The translations under genes were made by a program, and so were the position numbers. 32,708 nucleotides of DNA from contig JAHEZE010000028.1 of assembly GCA_023251235.1 (NCBI GenBank), positions 1 to 32,708 of the forward strand, given 5' to 3'. This document shows, one piece after another, positions 1-8,048 of the stretch. The notes beneath the pieces are model-generated. The model did not search any database. It had not been told where the DNA came from and worked only from the letters and a program-made list of their open reading frames with translations. The stretch comes from Sphingobacteriales bacterium (GTDB lineage: Bacteria > Bacteroidota > Bacteroidia > Chitinophagales > Chitinophagaceae). Within the stretch, counting starts at the first letter, position 1. Each line of letters starts with the position of its first letter.

Positions 1-2
1 TT

Positions 3-110
3 TCAGAAGCCCGAGGTAAAATTTTATTCCATCACGAAACTAAACATTTTAGTAAATACGAACTAATTATTTTGGATTATTTTTTAAAAATCCCACTTTC
101 GTGTTATTGA
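3..110 (+). CDS. possible 3' end of a CDS entering from the left edge
   Basis: One forward frame is open from the window edge for 35 codons and stops with TGA at 108-110, six bases before a strong rho-independent terminator. The residues look protein-like (for example GKILFHHETK near the start), but too little is present to name a family. The competing frame 1 closes at 64-66 and frame 2 closes almost at once. The terminator makes it likely that some rightward gene ends here; the choice of frame is an inference. Confidence 0.3.
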   Translation, partial: SEARGKILFHHETKHFSKYELIILDYFLKIPLSCY

Positions 111-115
111 ATGGG

Positions 116-145
116 GGCCATAAAGAACTTTATGGCCATTTTTGT
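116..145 (+). terminator. rho-independent terminator
   Basis: A perfect 10-bp stem (GGCCATAAAG at 116-125 against CTTTATGGCC at 128-137) with a two-base loop is followed by ATTTTTG and more T-rich sequence on the plus strand. No T-run follows on the minus strand, so it terminates a rightward transcript from outside the window. It lies just beyond the stop codon of the leftward transporter gene. Confidence 0.75.
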
Positions 146-170
146 TGATTTTTCAGCTATTCTTTTATTA

Positions 171-1346
171 CTATAATTTCTGGATACTCTGTTGAATGGT
201 TATTACACCCATCCAACTCATAACGGCGACAACCAACCAGCCCATGATCTGCATCCATACAGGATGTTTATATTGATTCATTAATGATGACTTTGTTGCT
301 GCAATAAGAACTACCGCTAAAGCAATGGGTAAAATAAGTCCATTGAATGCCCCTGCCAGTATTAATAATCTTACCGGATTTCCAATGCTGACAAAAATGA
401 TGGTGGAAACAATAATGAAAAAACTGATAATAAATTTTTCTCTTTTGGCAAAACCGGGAACTAAAGTTTTCCAGAAAGAGACCGAAGTGAACGAAGCTCC
501 AATGACTGATGTAATGGCGGCACTCCAGATAACTACGCCAAAAAATTTATAACCAATTTCGCCTGCAGCAGATTTAAAAACAGATGCAGCAGGATTATCG
601 GCAGCTAATTTTACCCCACCCCAAACTATTCCTAATGCTGCCAGGAACAAAACAAAACGCATAACCGATGTAATTAAAATTCCGGTAATGGAACTTTTGG
701 TAACCTGTTGAATGGAATTTTTTCCGGATATTCCTGCATCAAGCAAGCGATGGGCGCCGGCAAAAGAAATGTAACCACCGACCGTACCCCCGACCAGTGT
801 AACAATTTTCATTACATCAATTTTTTCTGGCCATACGGTTCTGTATAATGCCTGTCCCAGCGGAGGATGAGAGGCAAAAACAATGTAAATAGTCAATGCA
901 ATCATAATAAGCCCGAGCCATTTTGCAAAACCATCAATCAATTGGCCGGCTTCTTTGTACCAAAATATTCCAAGAGCAATTATGCAACTGATCATAGCGC
1001 CGTATTCTGGATTGATGCCTGTCAGAACATTTACTCCTAAACCACAGCCGGCCATGTTACCAATATTAAAAACCAATCCCCCGAATGCAATTAATGAAGC
1101 AAGAAGAAATCCTAATCCCGGAAAAACCTTATTAGCCAGGTCCTGTGCCCTGCATCCGCTTACTGTTATTATTCGCCAGATATTTAACTGTGCACCGATG
1201 TCCAGCAAAATGGAAATAAGAATTACAAATCCAAAACTGGTAATCAGTTGTTCGGTGAATAATGAAGTTTGAGTGAGAAACCCCGGCCCGATTGCTGAAG
1301 TAGCCATCAGGAAGGCTGCGCCAATTATTGCTGAATTTTTTTTCAC
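171..1346 (-). CDS. NRAMP-like transporter of the 5-oxoprolinase operon (YcsG type)
   Basis: A 391-residue integral membrane protein with about eleven hydrophobic segments and the overall pattern of the NRAMP/YcsG family. It is the last gene of the leftward pxpB-pxpC-pxpA operon, 18 bases after pxpA; ycsG sits in the same kind of cluster in Bacillus subtilis. The metal-binding signatures of true NRAMP proteins are missing. The DPGN of helix 1 is replaced by GPGF (residues 20-23). The MPH motif of helix 6 is replaced by a Gly-rich stretch ending FAGAH (residues 186-199). A Mn/Fe transporter is therefore unlikely. Uptake of 5-oxoproline or a related substrate, or another ion, is an inference from context. 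The start ATG gives a positively charged N terminus (MKKN) ahead of the first helix, as expected. Confidence 0.85.
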   Translation of the reverse strand: MKKNSAIIGAAFLMATSAIGPGFLTQTSLFTEQLITSFGFVILISILLDIGAQLNIWRIITVSGCRAQDLANKVFPGLGFLLASLIAFGGLVFNIGNMAGCGLGVNVLTGINPEYGAMISCIIALGIFWYKEAGQLIDGFAKWLGLIMIALTIYIVFASHPPLGQALYRTVWPEKIDVMKIVTLVGGTVGGYISFAGAHRLLDAGISGKNSIQQVTKSSITGILITSVMRFVLFLAALGIVWGGVKLAADNPAASVFKSAAGEIGYKFFGVVIWSAAITSVIGASFTSVSFWKTLVPGFAKREKFIISFFIIVSTIIFVSIGNPVRLLILAGAFNGLILPIALAVVLIAATKSSLMNQYKHPVWMQIMGWLVVAVMSWMGVITIQQSIQKL

Positions 1347-1364
1347 CTATCAAATATTAAATTT

Positions 1365-2105
1365 TCATATTGCATTAATCACAATATTGTTTTCTTTTAA
1401 TGTAGTATTGATTTTTTTTGCAAATTCAACAGCATTTTTACCATCTCCATGGATACAAATGGTATCTGCTTTTATTGGTATTGTCTTTCCGGTAATTGTG
1501 GTAATATTTTTTTTATTAATCATTTGCAATACCTGCTGTATCATTTTTTCAGTGTCTTCAATTAATGCGCTTGATTTACTTCTTGGCGTAAGACTGCCAT
1601 CAGCCTGGTAAGTACGGTCAGCAAAAACTTCACTGGCAGTTCTTAACCCAATCTTTTTTCCTTCCCGAATCAGATGACTGCCAGCCAAACCATATAATAT
1701 CAGCTCCTTGTTTACATCTTTTATAGCTAATGCAATAGTGGCAGCAATTTTTTCATCTCTTGCCGCCATATTATATAATGCACCATGAGGTTTTATATGA
1801 TGCATTTTTTCTCCGGAGTTGATAACAATTTTTTCAAGGAAATGAATCTGTTTTGATACCAGGTCATAAATTTCTTCCAGGGGCAAATGGAGATCTGTTC
1901 GGCCAAAATTTTGCCGGTCAAAAAAAGAAGGATGAGCCCCGATAGCCACTTTATTTTTACTGCATAGTTCAACAGTTTTTTTCATGGTAGTTTCATCTCC
2001 GGCATGATAACCGCAGGCAATATTTGCAGAAGAAATAAAGGGCATGATTAATGCATCGTTACCAACGCCTTCACCCAGGTCGCAGTTAATATCAATTATT
2101 TTCAT
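1365..2105 (-). CDS. pxpA: 5-oxoprolinase subunit A (LamB/YcsF family)
   Basis: PxpA is one of three subunits of the prokaryotic ATP-dependent 5-oxoprolinase, which opens 5-oxo-L-proline to L-glutamate in the cytoplasm. The family signature is clear: DINCDLGEG at the N terminus, then NIACGYHAGDE and KPHGALYN in a metal-dependent, polysaccharide-deacetylase-like barrel. About 246 residues is the usual length. The open frame extends 11 codons further upstream, but the ATG at 2105 begins MKIIDINCDLGEG, where homologues start. It overlaps the end of pxpC by 14 bases, which suggests translational coupling. PxpB and PxpC lie just upstream. Confidence 0.95.
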   Translation of the reverse strand: MKIIDINCDLGEGVGNDALIMPFISSANIACGYHAGDETTMKKTVELCSKNKVAIGAHPSFFDRQNFGRTDLHLPLEEIYDLVSKQIHFLEKIVINSGEKMHHIKPHGALYNMAARDEKIAATIALAIKDVNKELILYGLAGSHLIREGKKIGLRTASEVFADRTYQADGSLTPRSKSSALIEDTEKMIQQVLQMINKKNITTITGKTIPIKADTICIHGDGKNAVEFAKKINTTLKENNIVINAI

Positions 2106-3087
2106 AGAGAAATTGTTGAAGCCTGAAAGTACAGGCATTTTGCAATTGAAGCAAATGCTGATGTTGTTTTATTATTAAATCCTCTGCAGTTTTTTGATCA
2201 GTAAATCCAAATCTGATTGTATCGGCTGGTTTCAATTGCCCGAGGCGGGAATGATGAGCAGTTATGACTGTGCCCATTCTTGGATAGCCGCCTGTTGTCT
2301 GGTGATCAGCCATTAAAATAATTAATTGTCCATCCGGTAATACCTGTACAGTACCAAAAGACACTGCAGTAGATACTAATTCATCTTTACTATTTATTTG
2401 CAACGCATTTCCTTTTAGCTGGTAACCCATTCTGTCTGAATTACCGGTTATAAAAAATGATTGGGAAAGAAATTCTTTTTGCGAAACTGAATTCAACCAG
2501 TCAAATTCATTTCCCCGGATCATTAAAATTTCATGGGAATCATTATTATTCCAAATTACATTTGCTTTCCAGGATAAAATTTTAAAGTCATCTGAAGAAA
2601 GAATTTTTTTATAATCAGTTTTTACTTTCAATCCAATCTCATCATCTTTTTTTATTTTCCTTCCGGCCAATCCTCCTGCTTCCGCTTTCAAATTTGTACT
2701 ATAACTATGAAGCCATTTATTAATTTGAAACCCACCGCTGATTGCGAGGTAACATCTTGCATTATTTTTTAAAGAGTGAAATTGTAACACGGTACTTTTA
2801 TTAACAATTACTGGCTGGTAAACGGGAATACTCTCACCATTAACTGTAGCGTTAAAATCTGCTCCTGATAAAGCAATAATTGCAGGCTGGTCAAATAAAA
2901 ATACAGAAGCAGGGAAATGCATTTCAATAACCGCTTCATTTAATTTATTACCAACTAAAATATTTGCAATGCTGGCAGCATAAGCATCCATCACCCCGGT
3001 GGGGTTTATGCCAAGATGTTGATAGCTGAAGCGGCCTAAGTCCTGGATAGAATCAAGAATTCCTGCCTTTAATATTTTCAAACTCAT
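2092..3087 (-). CDS. pxpC: 5-oxoprolinase subunit C (KipA/biotin-dependent carboxyltransferase-like)
   Basis: PxpC is the larger partner of PxpB. It has the cyclophilin-like fold shared with allophanate hydrolase subunit 2 and KipA. Family features are the early GILDSIQDLGR and, near the C terminus, the conserved segment ADHQTTGGYPRMG followed by a Pro/Gly-rich end. Starting at the ATG at 3087 (MSLKILKAG) gives about 331 residues, the normal length; the frame runs nine codons further upstream into pxpB. It overlaps pxpB by about 35 bases and pxpA by 14, so the three subunits are tightly coupled. Older annotations of such genes as antikinase or urea amidolyase subunits reflect homology, not function. 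Confidence 0.93.
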   Translation of the reverse strand: MSLKILKAGILDSIQDLGRFSYQHLGINPTGVMDAYAASIANILVGNKLNEAVIEMHFPASVFLFDQPAIIALSGADFNATVNGESIPVYQPVIVNKSTVLQFHSLKNNARCYLAISGGFQINKWLHSYSTNLKAEAGGLAGRKIKKDDEIGLKVKTDYKKILSSDDFKILSWKANVIWNNNDSHEILMIRGNEFDWLNSVSQKEFLSQSFFITGNSDRMGYQLKGNALQINSKDELVSTAVSFGTVQVLPDGQLIILMADHQTTGGYPRMGTVITAHHSRLGQLKPADTIRFGFTDQKTAEDLIIKQHQHLLQLQNACTFRLQQFLYENN

Positions 3088-3775
3088 CTTTACTGATTGA
3101 AATAAACCGGACATGATCTCCGGCTTTTACTAAGGTGGGTTCTTTTTTTTCTTTATCAAACATTTTTACCGGGGTTCTACCGACAATCTGCCAGCCACCG
3201 GGAGAATTTAATGGATAAACTCCTGTTTGCTGGCCGGCAATGCCCACACTGCCTGCAATAACATTTTGAGGTGTTGGTTTTCTTGGTATTATAATTATAT
3301 CATCCACTTCGCCCATGTATGCAAAGCCGGGAAGAAAACCTAACATATAAACACGATACGATCTGGATGTATGTATCTGTACAATTTCTTCCGGTGAAAT
3401 ATTTTTTTTTGCTGCAATACTATCAATGTCTGAAGCAAATTCTTTATCATAACAAACCGGGATAATTACTGTAACTTCTTCTTTGTTTTCTGTTTCTATT
3501 TTTTCTTTTAAATATTTTTCTGTTTGATCTTTCATCCATTCAAAAACAGTTTTGCCATCAGGAATATTTTTATAAAGAGAAATTACATCATAATAGATCG
3601 TCAATGAACTATAGGCCGGCACTGCCTCCACCATTCCCTGGATAGGTTTGTGTTGCAGGTTATGAAAAAGAGTAATTACTTTTTTATTAATGGATTCATT
3701 AATCAGGTTGCCAAAGTCAATGGTTAATGCGGCATCACCAAGGGATATAATTTTATATGATAAATGCGGGTGCAT
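3053..3775 (-). CDS. pxpB: 5-oxoprolinase subunit B (KipI family)
   Basis: First gene of the leftward pxp operon. PxpB pairs with PxpC in ATP-dependent 5-oxoproline hydrolysis. Diagnostic sequence is SYRVYMLGFLPGFAYMGEVD in the middle, followed by PRKPTPQNVIAGSVGIAG and the YPLNSPGGWQIVGRTP segment, all typical of KipI/allophanate hydrolase subunit 1. The ATG at 3775 starts MHPHLSYKI and gives 240 residues; a start nine codons earlier is possible but adds an uncharacteristic hydrophobic tail. The gene is divergent from the radical SAM gene at 3819, with only about 43 bases between starts, so both promoters must lie in or very near that gap. Confidence 0.93.
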   Translation of the reverse strand: MHPHLSYKIISLGDAALTIDFGNLINESINKKVITLFHNLQHKPIQGMVEAVPAYSSLTIYYDVISLYKNIPDGKTVFEWMKDQTEKYLKEKIETENKEEVTVIIPVCYDKEFASDIDSIAAKKNISPEEIVQIHTSRSYRVYMLGFLPGFAYMGEVDDIIIIPRKPTPQNVIAGSVGIAGQQTGVYPLNSPGGWQIVGRTPVKMFDKEKKEPTLVKAGDHVRFISISKDEFENIKGRNS

Positions 3776-3818
3776 AAATAAAAACAGTTTGAAGATACAC
3801 ACTTAACTTTACTGCCGA

Positions 3819-4850
3819 ATGGGACAATTTAACTGGAACGATAGTGTAAACCTTTTATCCAAACTCACCCTGCGACGCACCTGGAATGGTATAAAAGTTT
3901 TAAGCAGTTATTATTACAGCAAATGGTTTAAACAACCTGTACAATGGGGTTACCCGGTTTCTATTTCTTTTGAGCCCACAACTTCCTGCAATCTCCGTTG
4001 CCCGGAATGCCCCAGCGGACTGCGAGCTTTTACCCGGCCCACAGGAATGCTTAATAAAGATTTCTTCAGTGGTACCATTGATCAATTATATAAAGAACTT
4101 TTATACCTGGTCTTTTATTTTCAGGGAGAACCGTATTTGAATCCGGATTTTTTAAAAATGGTAAAATATGCTGCTGACAAAAAAATTTATACAGCCACCT
4201 CTACCAATGCTCATTATTTGAATGATGAAAATTCCAGGAAAACTATTGAAAGTGGTCTGGACAGGTTGATTATTTCAATCGACGGAACCACACAAGAGGT
4301 ATATCAGCAATACCGGGTTGGAGGAAATTTGGAAAAGGTTCTGGAAGGAACAAGGAATATTGTAAAGTGGAAAAAAGAATTGAAAAGTAAAACGCCTTTT
4401 ATTGTTTTTCAGTTTTTGGTTGTTAAACCGAACGAACATCAGATTGAAGACGTAAAAAAATTGGCAAAAGAAATCGGCGTTGATGATGTTTGGTTTAAAA
4501 CAGCCCAGGTGTACGATTTTATAAACGACCCCAATCATCTTATTCCTACCATTGATAAATACAGCCGTTACCGTAAAAGCAAAAACGGAAATGAATTCAA
4601 GGGAAAGTTAGCCAATCATTGCTGGCGGCTATGGCATGATCCGGTAATAACCTGGGATGGGCTGGTGGCTCCCTGCTGTTTTGATAAAGATGCGCAACAC
4701 CAGCTGGGAGATTTAAAACAAAAATCTTTTAAAGAAATCTGGGATAACGGAGAATATAAAAAATTCCGTACTGCCATTTTAAAAGGCCGAAAAAATATTG
4801 ATATCTGTTCCAATTGCAGTGAAGGAACAAAAGTGTGGGAAAACAATTAA
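3819..4850 (+). CDS. radical SAM protein with SPASM-like C-terminal cluster domain
   Basis: A 343-residue radical SAM enzyme. The CxxxCxxC motif for the SAM-binding [4Fe-4S] cluster is C57-C61-C64 in TTSCNLRCPECPSG. The QGEPYLNP and STNAHYLND segments match the early strands of the TIM barrel. The C terminus holds further cysteines (C268, C286, C287, C330, C333, in NHCWRLW, APCCFDKD and CSNCSEG), the pattern of a SPASM/twitch auxiliary cluster domain. Family members modify peptides or small molecules. No precursor peptide, peptidase or exporter is adjacent, so the substrate is unknown. It is divergent from pxpB, and nothing downstream appears co-transcribed. A TAACTTTA box at 3804-3811, eight bases before the ATG, may be its promoter, which would leave almost no leader. 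Confidence 0.85.
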   Translation: MGQFNWNDSVNLLSKLTLRRTWNGIKVLSSYYYSKWFKQPVQWGYPVSISFEPTTSCNLRCPECPSGLRAFTRPTGMLNKDFFSGTIDQLYKELLYLVFYFQGEPYLNPDFLKMVKYAADKKIYTATSTNAHYLNDENSRKTIESGLDRLIISIDGTTQEVYQQYRVGGNLEKVLEGTRNIVKWKKELKSKTPFIVFQFLVVKPNEHQIEDVKKLAKEIGVDDVWFKTAQVYDFINDPNHLIPTIDKYSRYRKSKNGNEFKGKLANHCWRLWHDPVITWDGLVAPCCFDKDAQHQLGDLKQKSFKEIWDNGEYKKFRTAILKGRKNIDICSNCSEGTKVWENN

Positions 4851-4925
4851 TGTTCCGCAGTAAAATTTACATAATTGAAGTTGATATGGCTATTCAAATG
4901 ATGAATTATATCCTGCCGCCTGGCC

Positions 4926-4946
4926 TCCCTCTCTGAAGGAGAGGGA
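4926..4946. repeat. dispersed palindromic element (CCCTCTC...GAGAGGG)
   Basis: TCCCTCTC (4926-4933) pairs with GAGAGGGA (4939-4946) around a TGAAG loop, giving an 8-bp stem. It is followed by ATTGAGGGTGAGGCT. I recognise this GC-rich string as a type seen repeatedly between genes of Bacteroidota, but no second copy is present in this window. There is no T-run, so it is not a simple terminator. It lies immediately beyond the stop of the 29-codon ORF on the minus strand. Confidence 0.55.
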
Positions 4947-4958
4947 TTGAGGGTGAGG

Positions 4959-5048
4959 CTACCAGCTTTTCATTTCTTTAAAAATGGAAGTATAGAAAGA
5001 AACAAATCCTTCCCAAAAATTTTGAATAGATTCAGAAAAAATTTTCAT
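4959..5048 (-). CDS. possible 29-residue aromatic, amphipathic small protein
   Basis: An ATG-started minus-strand ORF of 29 codons and a stop. The product is rich in Phe, Trp and Ser (it begins MKIFSESIQNFWEGF and ends KEMKSW) and could form an amphipathic helix. It follows the frameshifted ORF at 5074-5306 on the same strand by 25 bases and ends just before the palindromic repeat. Composition is the only support; no family is recognised. An ORF of this length is expected by chance fairly often in AT-rich DNA. Confidence 0.25.
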   Translation of the reverse strand: MKIFSESIQNFWEGFVSFYTSIFKEMKSW

Positions 5049-5073
5049 GGTGATTGAATTCAGGTTAATAATA

Positions 5074-5306
5074 TTAATTACCGCAAAACAACTTTTTTTT
5101 ATTGAGATTGCTGTTACGACGTTCGTGGTATTTATCCACCTGTGTTAATTTAACCTGATGCAGAAACGCCACCGAAACCGGGTTTATCAAAAAGGTAATC
5201 TCGGAAAAGAAATTTTCTACTCCAAACAGCTGTTGATAAACGCCGTAATCCTCAATAATAAAAGTTCATACCTGATAATTTTTTTGTCATCGATATGATC
5301 AAACAT
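5074..5306 (-). pseudogene. small protein gene broken by a one-base frameshift
   Basis: Reading leftward from ATG at 5306, 14 sensible codons (MFDHIDDKKIIRYE) lead to a T-run read from 5263-5260. Adding one T there joins the frame to a long open stretch that includes IIEDYGVYQQLFGVENF and ends KKKLFCGN with TAA at 5076-5074. The restored product is about 77 residues, balanced and protein-like, with no internal stop. As sequenced, the first frame closes soon after the run. This is either a decaying gene or a homopolymer sequencing error. No family is recognised. It lies downstream of the secreted-protein gene on the same strand. Confidence 0.4.
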
Positions 5307-5429
5307 TATTTATCCCCAAAACAAATCATTCAACAATAATTTCAACGGATGGAATGATGGTTTGCAGAATAATTATAACAAACAGCCGGCAATGATTCCC
5401 GTGATGGAGTGATAATCAAAAAAAATAAT

Positions 5430-5705
5430 TTACTTTTTCCCCTCTAATCTGTCCACATACGCTAATGAACCAAGCCGGAACCGGAAGGGAATAGTTGTTT
5501 TCTTTTCAATGAATAATTCTTTTTGGCAAAAAAAGCCAAGGTTTTTTTTATAAAAATCAGGATTAACAGAAGAAATTTTTACCAGTGAATAGTTGAAAGA
5601 GATAAAAGGATCTTTAATAATAGAATCTGCTTTTTGCTGTGCAAAATTATTTCTGCAGAACATTAACAGAAACACAACAAGAAGGATAGTAATTCGTTGC
5701 CCCAC
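5430..5705 (-). CDS. small secreted hypothetical protein
   Basis: A 91-residue protein with a clear N-terminal signal peptide: MGQR, a hydrophobic core ITILLVVFLLMF, then a likely cleavage after NNFAQ. The mature part is about 67 residues and ends with a basic and hydrophobic segment, RFRLGSLAYVDRLEGKK. Such endings occur in short unnamed Bacteroidota proteins, but I cannot assign a function. Destination is the periplasm or outer membrane by Sec. The gene is divergent from rpoN, with about 97 bases between the starts, and lies upstream of two doubtful small ORFs on the same strand. Confidence 0.65.
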   Translation of the reverse strand: MGQRITILLVVFLLMFCRNNFAQQKADSIIKDPFISFNYSLVKISSVNPDFYKKNLGFFCQKELFIEKKTTIPFRFRLGSLAYVDRLEGKK

Positions 5706-5802
5706 CTTTATTTCTTTTGTTTGTAATTTACGGCCTGATTTTTGTTATTAAACGAAATTTTTTAAAAAATTTACTGCTTTAGCAGATAGATAATAAGTGG
5801 AA

Positions 5803-7290
5803 ATGGCATTAAGTCAAAATTTACAACAGCGGCTTTCACAGAAATTATCACCCCAGCAGATTCAATTGATGAAACTGCTGCAGGTGCCTACCGTCAACCT
5901 GGAAGAAAGAATAAAAGAAGAGATGGAAGAAAATCCTGCCCTTGAACTGGAAGAAGAAGATCATGATGAATATGAAGAAGGTAAAGATGAACTTTCAGAA
6001 AATGAAAAGGAAGAATATGAAGAACCGGATGGCAGCGAAAATGAATATGATAATATCGACATCAGTGATTATGTCAAGGATGGAGATGATGAGATTGCCG
6101 ATTACAAACTCCGGGATGATAATTACCCGGAAGAGGATGAAAGAACTAACATACCTTATAAAGCAGAAACCAGTTTTTATGAATCCCTGTTGGATCAATT
6201 GGGGTTACTTAAGCTGGATGAAAAGGAACAAAAAATTGCCGAACAAATAGTAGGAAGTATAGATGAAGATGGATATTTACGGAGAGATACATTGGCCATT
6301 GCAGATGACCTGGCTTTCAGGCAAAATATTTCAACGACAGCAGCAGAAGTTGAAAAAATAATTAAAAAGATACAGCTATTTGATCCCCCCGGTGTGGCGG
6401 CCAGAAACCTGCAGGAATGTTTGTTGCTGCAGCTTTACCGTATGCAGAAGGACGGCAGAAATGTTTATACTGCCATCAAAGCTATATCAAAATACTTTGA
6501 TGAGTTTACAAAAAAACATTATGAAAAAATTCAACGTGGATTGGATCTTACTGAAGATGAACTGAAAGAAGTTATGCAGCAGATTATACACCTGAATCCA
6601 AAACCAGGGAGTAATGTAAGTGACATGAATAAAGCCGAAAGTTATTTAGTGCCTGATTTCTTTATTATAAACAATGCAGGTAAACTGGAACTGACATTGA
6701 ACTCAAAAAATGCCCCGGAACTAAGGGTCAGTGAAGGATACAGGGAAATGCTGAAGGAATATGACCGGGGATCCAAAAAAGATAAACGACAAAAGGAAGC
6801 GGTATTGTTTATCAAACAAAAAATTGACTCGGCCAAATGGTTTATTGATGCTATTAAGCAAAGACAACATACCCTGTTGCATACTATGACTGAGATAATG
6901 AATCATCAAAAGGATTTTTTTCTTTCCGGTGATGAAACCACTTTAAAGCCAATGATCCTGAAAGATATTGCTGAAAAAACAGGATTGGATATTTCCACGG
7001 TAAGCCGTGTGGCTAACAGCAAATTTGTTCAAACAGAATTTGGCACCTACCGGTTGAAGTTCTTTTTCGGCGAATCATTGAGCACAGAAAGTGGCGAAGA
7101 AGTATCAACAAGGGAAGTAAAAAAAATATTAAGAAATTTCATTGAAGCAGAAAATAAACGTAAACCACTCAGCGATGAACATTTAACCGAAATGCTTCAG
7201 CAAAAAGGATATAATATTGCAAGAAGAACAGTAGCCAAATACCGTGAGCAGCTGAATATCCCGGTGGCTCGTTTAAGAAAAGAATTATAA
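5803..7290 (+). CDS. rpoN: RNA polymerase sigma-54 factor
   Basis: Sigma-54 directs RNA polymerase to -24/-12 promoters that need an AAA+ enhancer-binding activator. All regions are present. The Gln-rich region I is LQQRLSQKLSPQQIQLMKLL followed by MEENPALELE. A strongly acidic region II spans about residues 48-110. The core-binding and HTH regions follow. The C-terminal RpoN box ARRTVAKYRE is at residues 473-482. The ATG at 5803 gives 495 residues beginning MALSQNLQQ; an in-frame GTG six bases earlier is possible but less like homologues. The next gene begins four bases after the stop and is probably co-transcribed. No enhancer-binding protein is encoded in this window. Confidence 0.97.
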   Translation: MALSQNLQQRLSQKLSPQQIQLMKLLQVPTVNLEERIKEEMEENPALELEEEDHDEYEEGKDELSENEKEEYEEPDGSENEYDNIDISDYVKDGDDEIADYKLRDDNYPEEDERTNIPYKAETSFYESLLDQLGLLKLDEKEQKIAEQIVGSIDEDGYLRRDTLAIADDLAFRQNISTTAAEVEKIIKKIQLFDPPGVAARNLQECLLLQLYRMQKDGRNVYTAIKAISKYFDEFTKKHYEKIQRGLDLTEDELKEVMQQIIHLNPKPGSNVSDMNKAESYLVPDFFIINNAGKLELTLNSKNAPELRVSEGYREMLKEYDRGSKKDKRQKEAVLFIKQKIDSAKWFIDAIKQRQHTLLHTMTEIMNHQKDFFLSGDETTLKPMILKDIAEKTGLDISTVSRVANSKFVQTEFGTYRLKFFFGESLSTESGEEVSTREVKKILRNFIEAENKRKPLSDEHLTEMLQQKGYNIARRTVAKYREQLNIPVARLRKEL

Positions 7291-7293
7291 GCT

Positions 7294-7989
7294 ATGCCCG
7301 ACCGACTTGCTGTAAATGAGCAATACCAATTGAAAGAAATAAGCATTTCTTCAAACTCTCCTCAACCTGCTTTAATTAAGTTTCCAGCCTACCTGGTTTC
7401 TTATATATTTCATCCCCTGTTTATCCCGGTTTATATCACCCTCTTTCTGATCCGTGTTCATCCTTATTTATTTGCCGGCATGAATGATTGGGGAAAAATG
7501 GCTAACCTGTTGCAGATGTTTGTTAATTGTACTTTTCTGCCATTAGCAAGTGTTTTACTTTTAAAAGGATTGAAATTTATTGATTCATTATTTTTAAAAA
7601 CGCAAAAAGACCGGATCATTCCTTATGTAATCTGTATGGTTTTTTATTTCTGGAATTGGTATGCATTTAAAAATAACAGGGCAGTACCGGAACTTGTCAG
7701 TCTCAGCCTGGCTGTTTTTATTGCTTGTGTTTTCGGATTTCTGATAAACATTTCTTTTAAAGTAAGCATGCATACGATTGCAATGGGGGTGATGAGTACA
7801 TTTATGGCATTCTTCGCATTTAATGACAGTATCAACCTTACATTTTATTTATCAATTTCAATATTAATAACCGGGCTTGTATGTACTGCACGCCTGATCA
7901 TGTCAGATCATACAGCAAAAGAGATTTATTCAGGATTAATTATTGGAATATTCTCTCAACTGGCTGCTCATTATTTTGTTTATTCTTAG
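7294..7989 (+). CDS. membrane protein resembling a degenerate PAP2 phosphatase
   Basis: A 231-residue protein with about six hydrophobic segments after a polar 28-residue N terminus. Traces of the PAP2 lipid-phosphatase signature are visible. KxxRxxP (residues 102-110) stands where KxxxxxxRP is expected. SMH (158-160) matches PSGH in its Ser and His. AR-x5-H-x3-E (A199, R200, H206, E210) matches SRxxxxxHxxxD. The core His residues survive while flanking positions are altered, so catalysis is possible but uncertain. The gene begins four bases after rpoN, and a hairpin terminator lies about 20 bases beyond its stop, so rpoN and this gene probably form one transcript. A link to sigma-54 is not implied by sequence. 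Confidence is high for a membrane protein and moderate for PAP2 descent. Confidence 0.7.
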   Translation: MPDRLAVNEQYQLKEISISSNSPQPALIKFPAYLVSYIFHPLFIPVYITLFLIRVHPYLFAGMNDWGKMANLLQMFVNCTFLPLASVLLLKGLKFIDSLFLKTQKDRIIPYVICMVFYFWNWYAFKNNRAVPELVSLSLAVFIACVFGFLINISFKVSMHTIAMGVMSTFMAFFAFNDSINLTFYLSISILITGLVCTARLIMSDHTAKEIYSGLIIGIFSQLAAHYFVYS

Positions 7990-8009
7990 TAAGTAAATTT
8001 TTTAAAACA

Positions 8010-8048
8010 AAAAAGCCCAATCATAGGGTACAGATTGAGCTTTTTGTT
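8010..8048 (+). terminator. hairpin terminator after the rpoN transcript
   Basis: AAAAAGCCCAATC (8010-8022) pairs with GATTGAGCTTTTT (8033-8045) over 13 bases with one mismatch on the plus strand, which becomes a G-U wobble on the minus strand. Runs of T follow in both directions, so it may act bidirectionally. It lies about 20 bases after the PAP2-like gene. Confidence 0.75.

Larger units (their letters stand above)
4851..5429. other. gene-poor stretch with small minus-strand ORFs and one dispersed repeat
   Basis: Between the radical SAM gene and the small secreted protein there is no standard-length gene. On the minus strand it holds a frameshifted small ORF (5074-5306) and a 29-codon ORF (4959-5048); both are listed separately. 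A palindrome-containing repeat lies at 4926-4946. The remaining bases, 5307-5429, show nothing I can interpret. Confidence 0.6.

Noticed and set aside
171-1346. Annotation as a manganese transporter
   Set aside because: The DPGN and MPH metal-binding motifs are absent.
3053-3775. Annotation as allophanate hydrolase or kinase inhibitor subunit
   Set aside because: The complete pxpB-pxpC-pxpA set points to 5-oxoprolinase.
5158-5298. Plus-strand ORF beginning MQKRHRNRVY
   Set aside because: It is the shadow of the more protein-like minus-strand frame of the frameshifted gene.
5797-5802. GTG start for rpoN
   Set aside because: The ATG six bases downstream gives the N terminus expected for sigma-54 (MALSQNLQQ).
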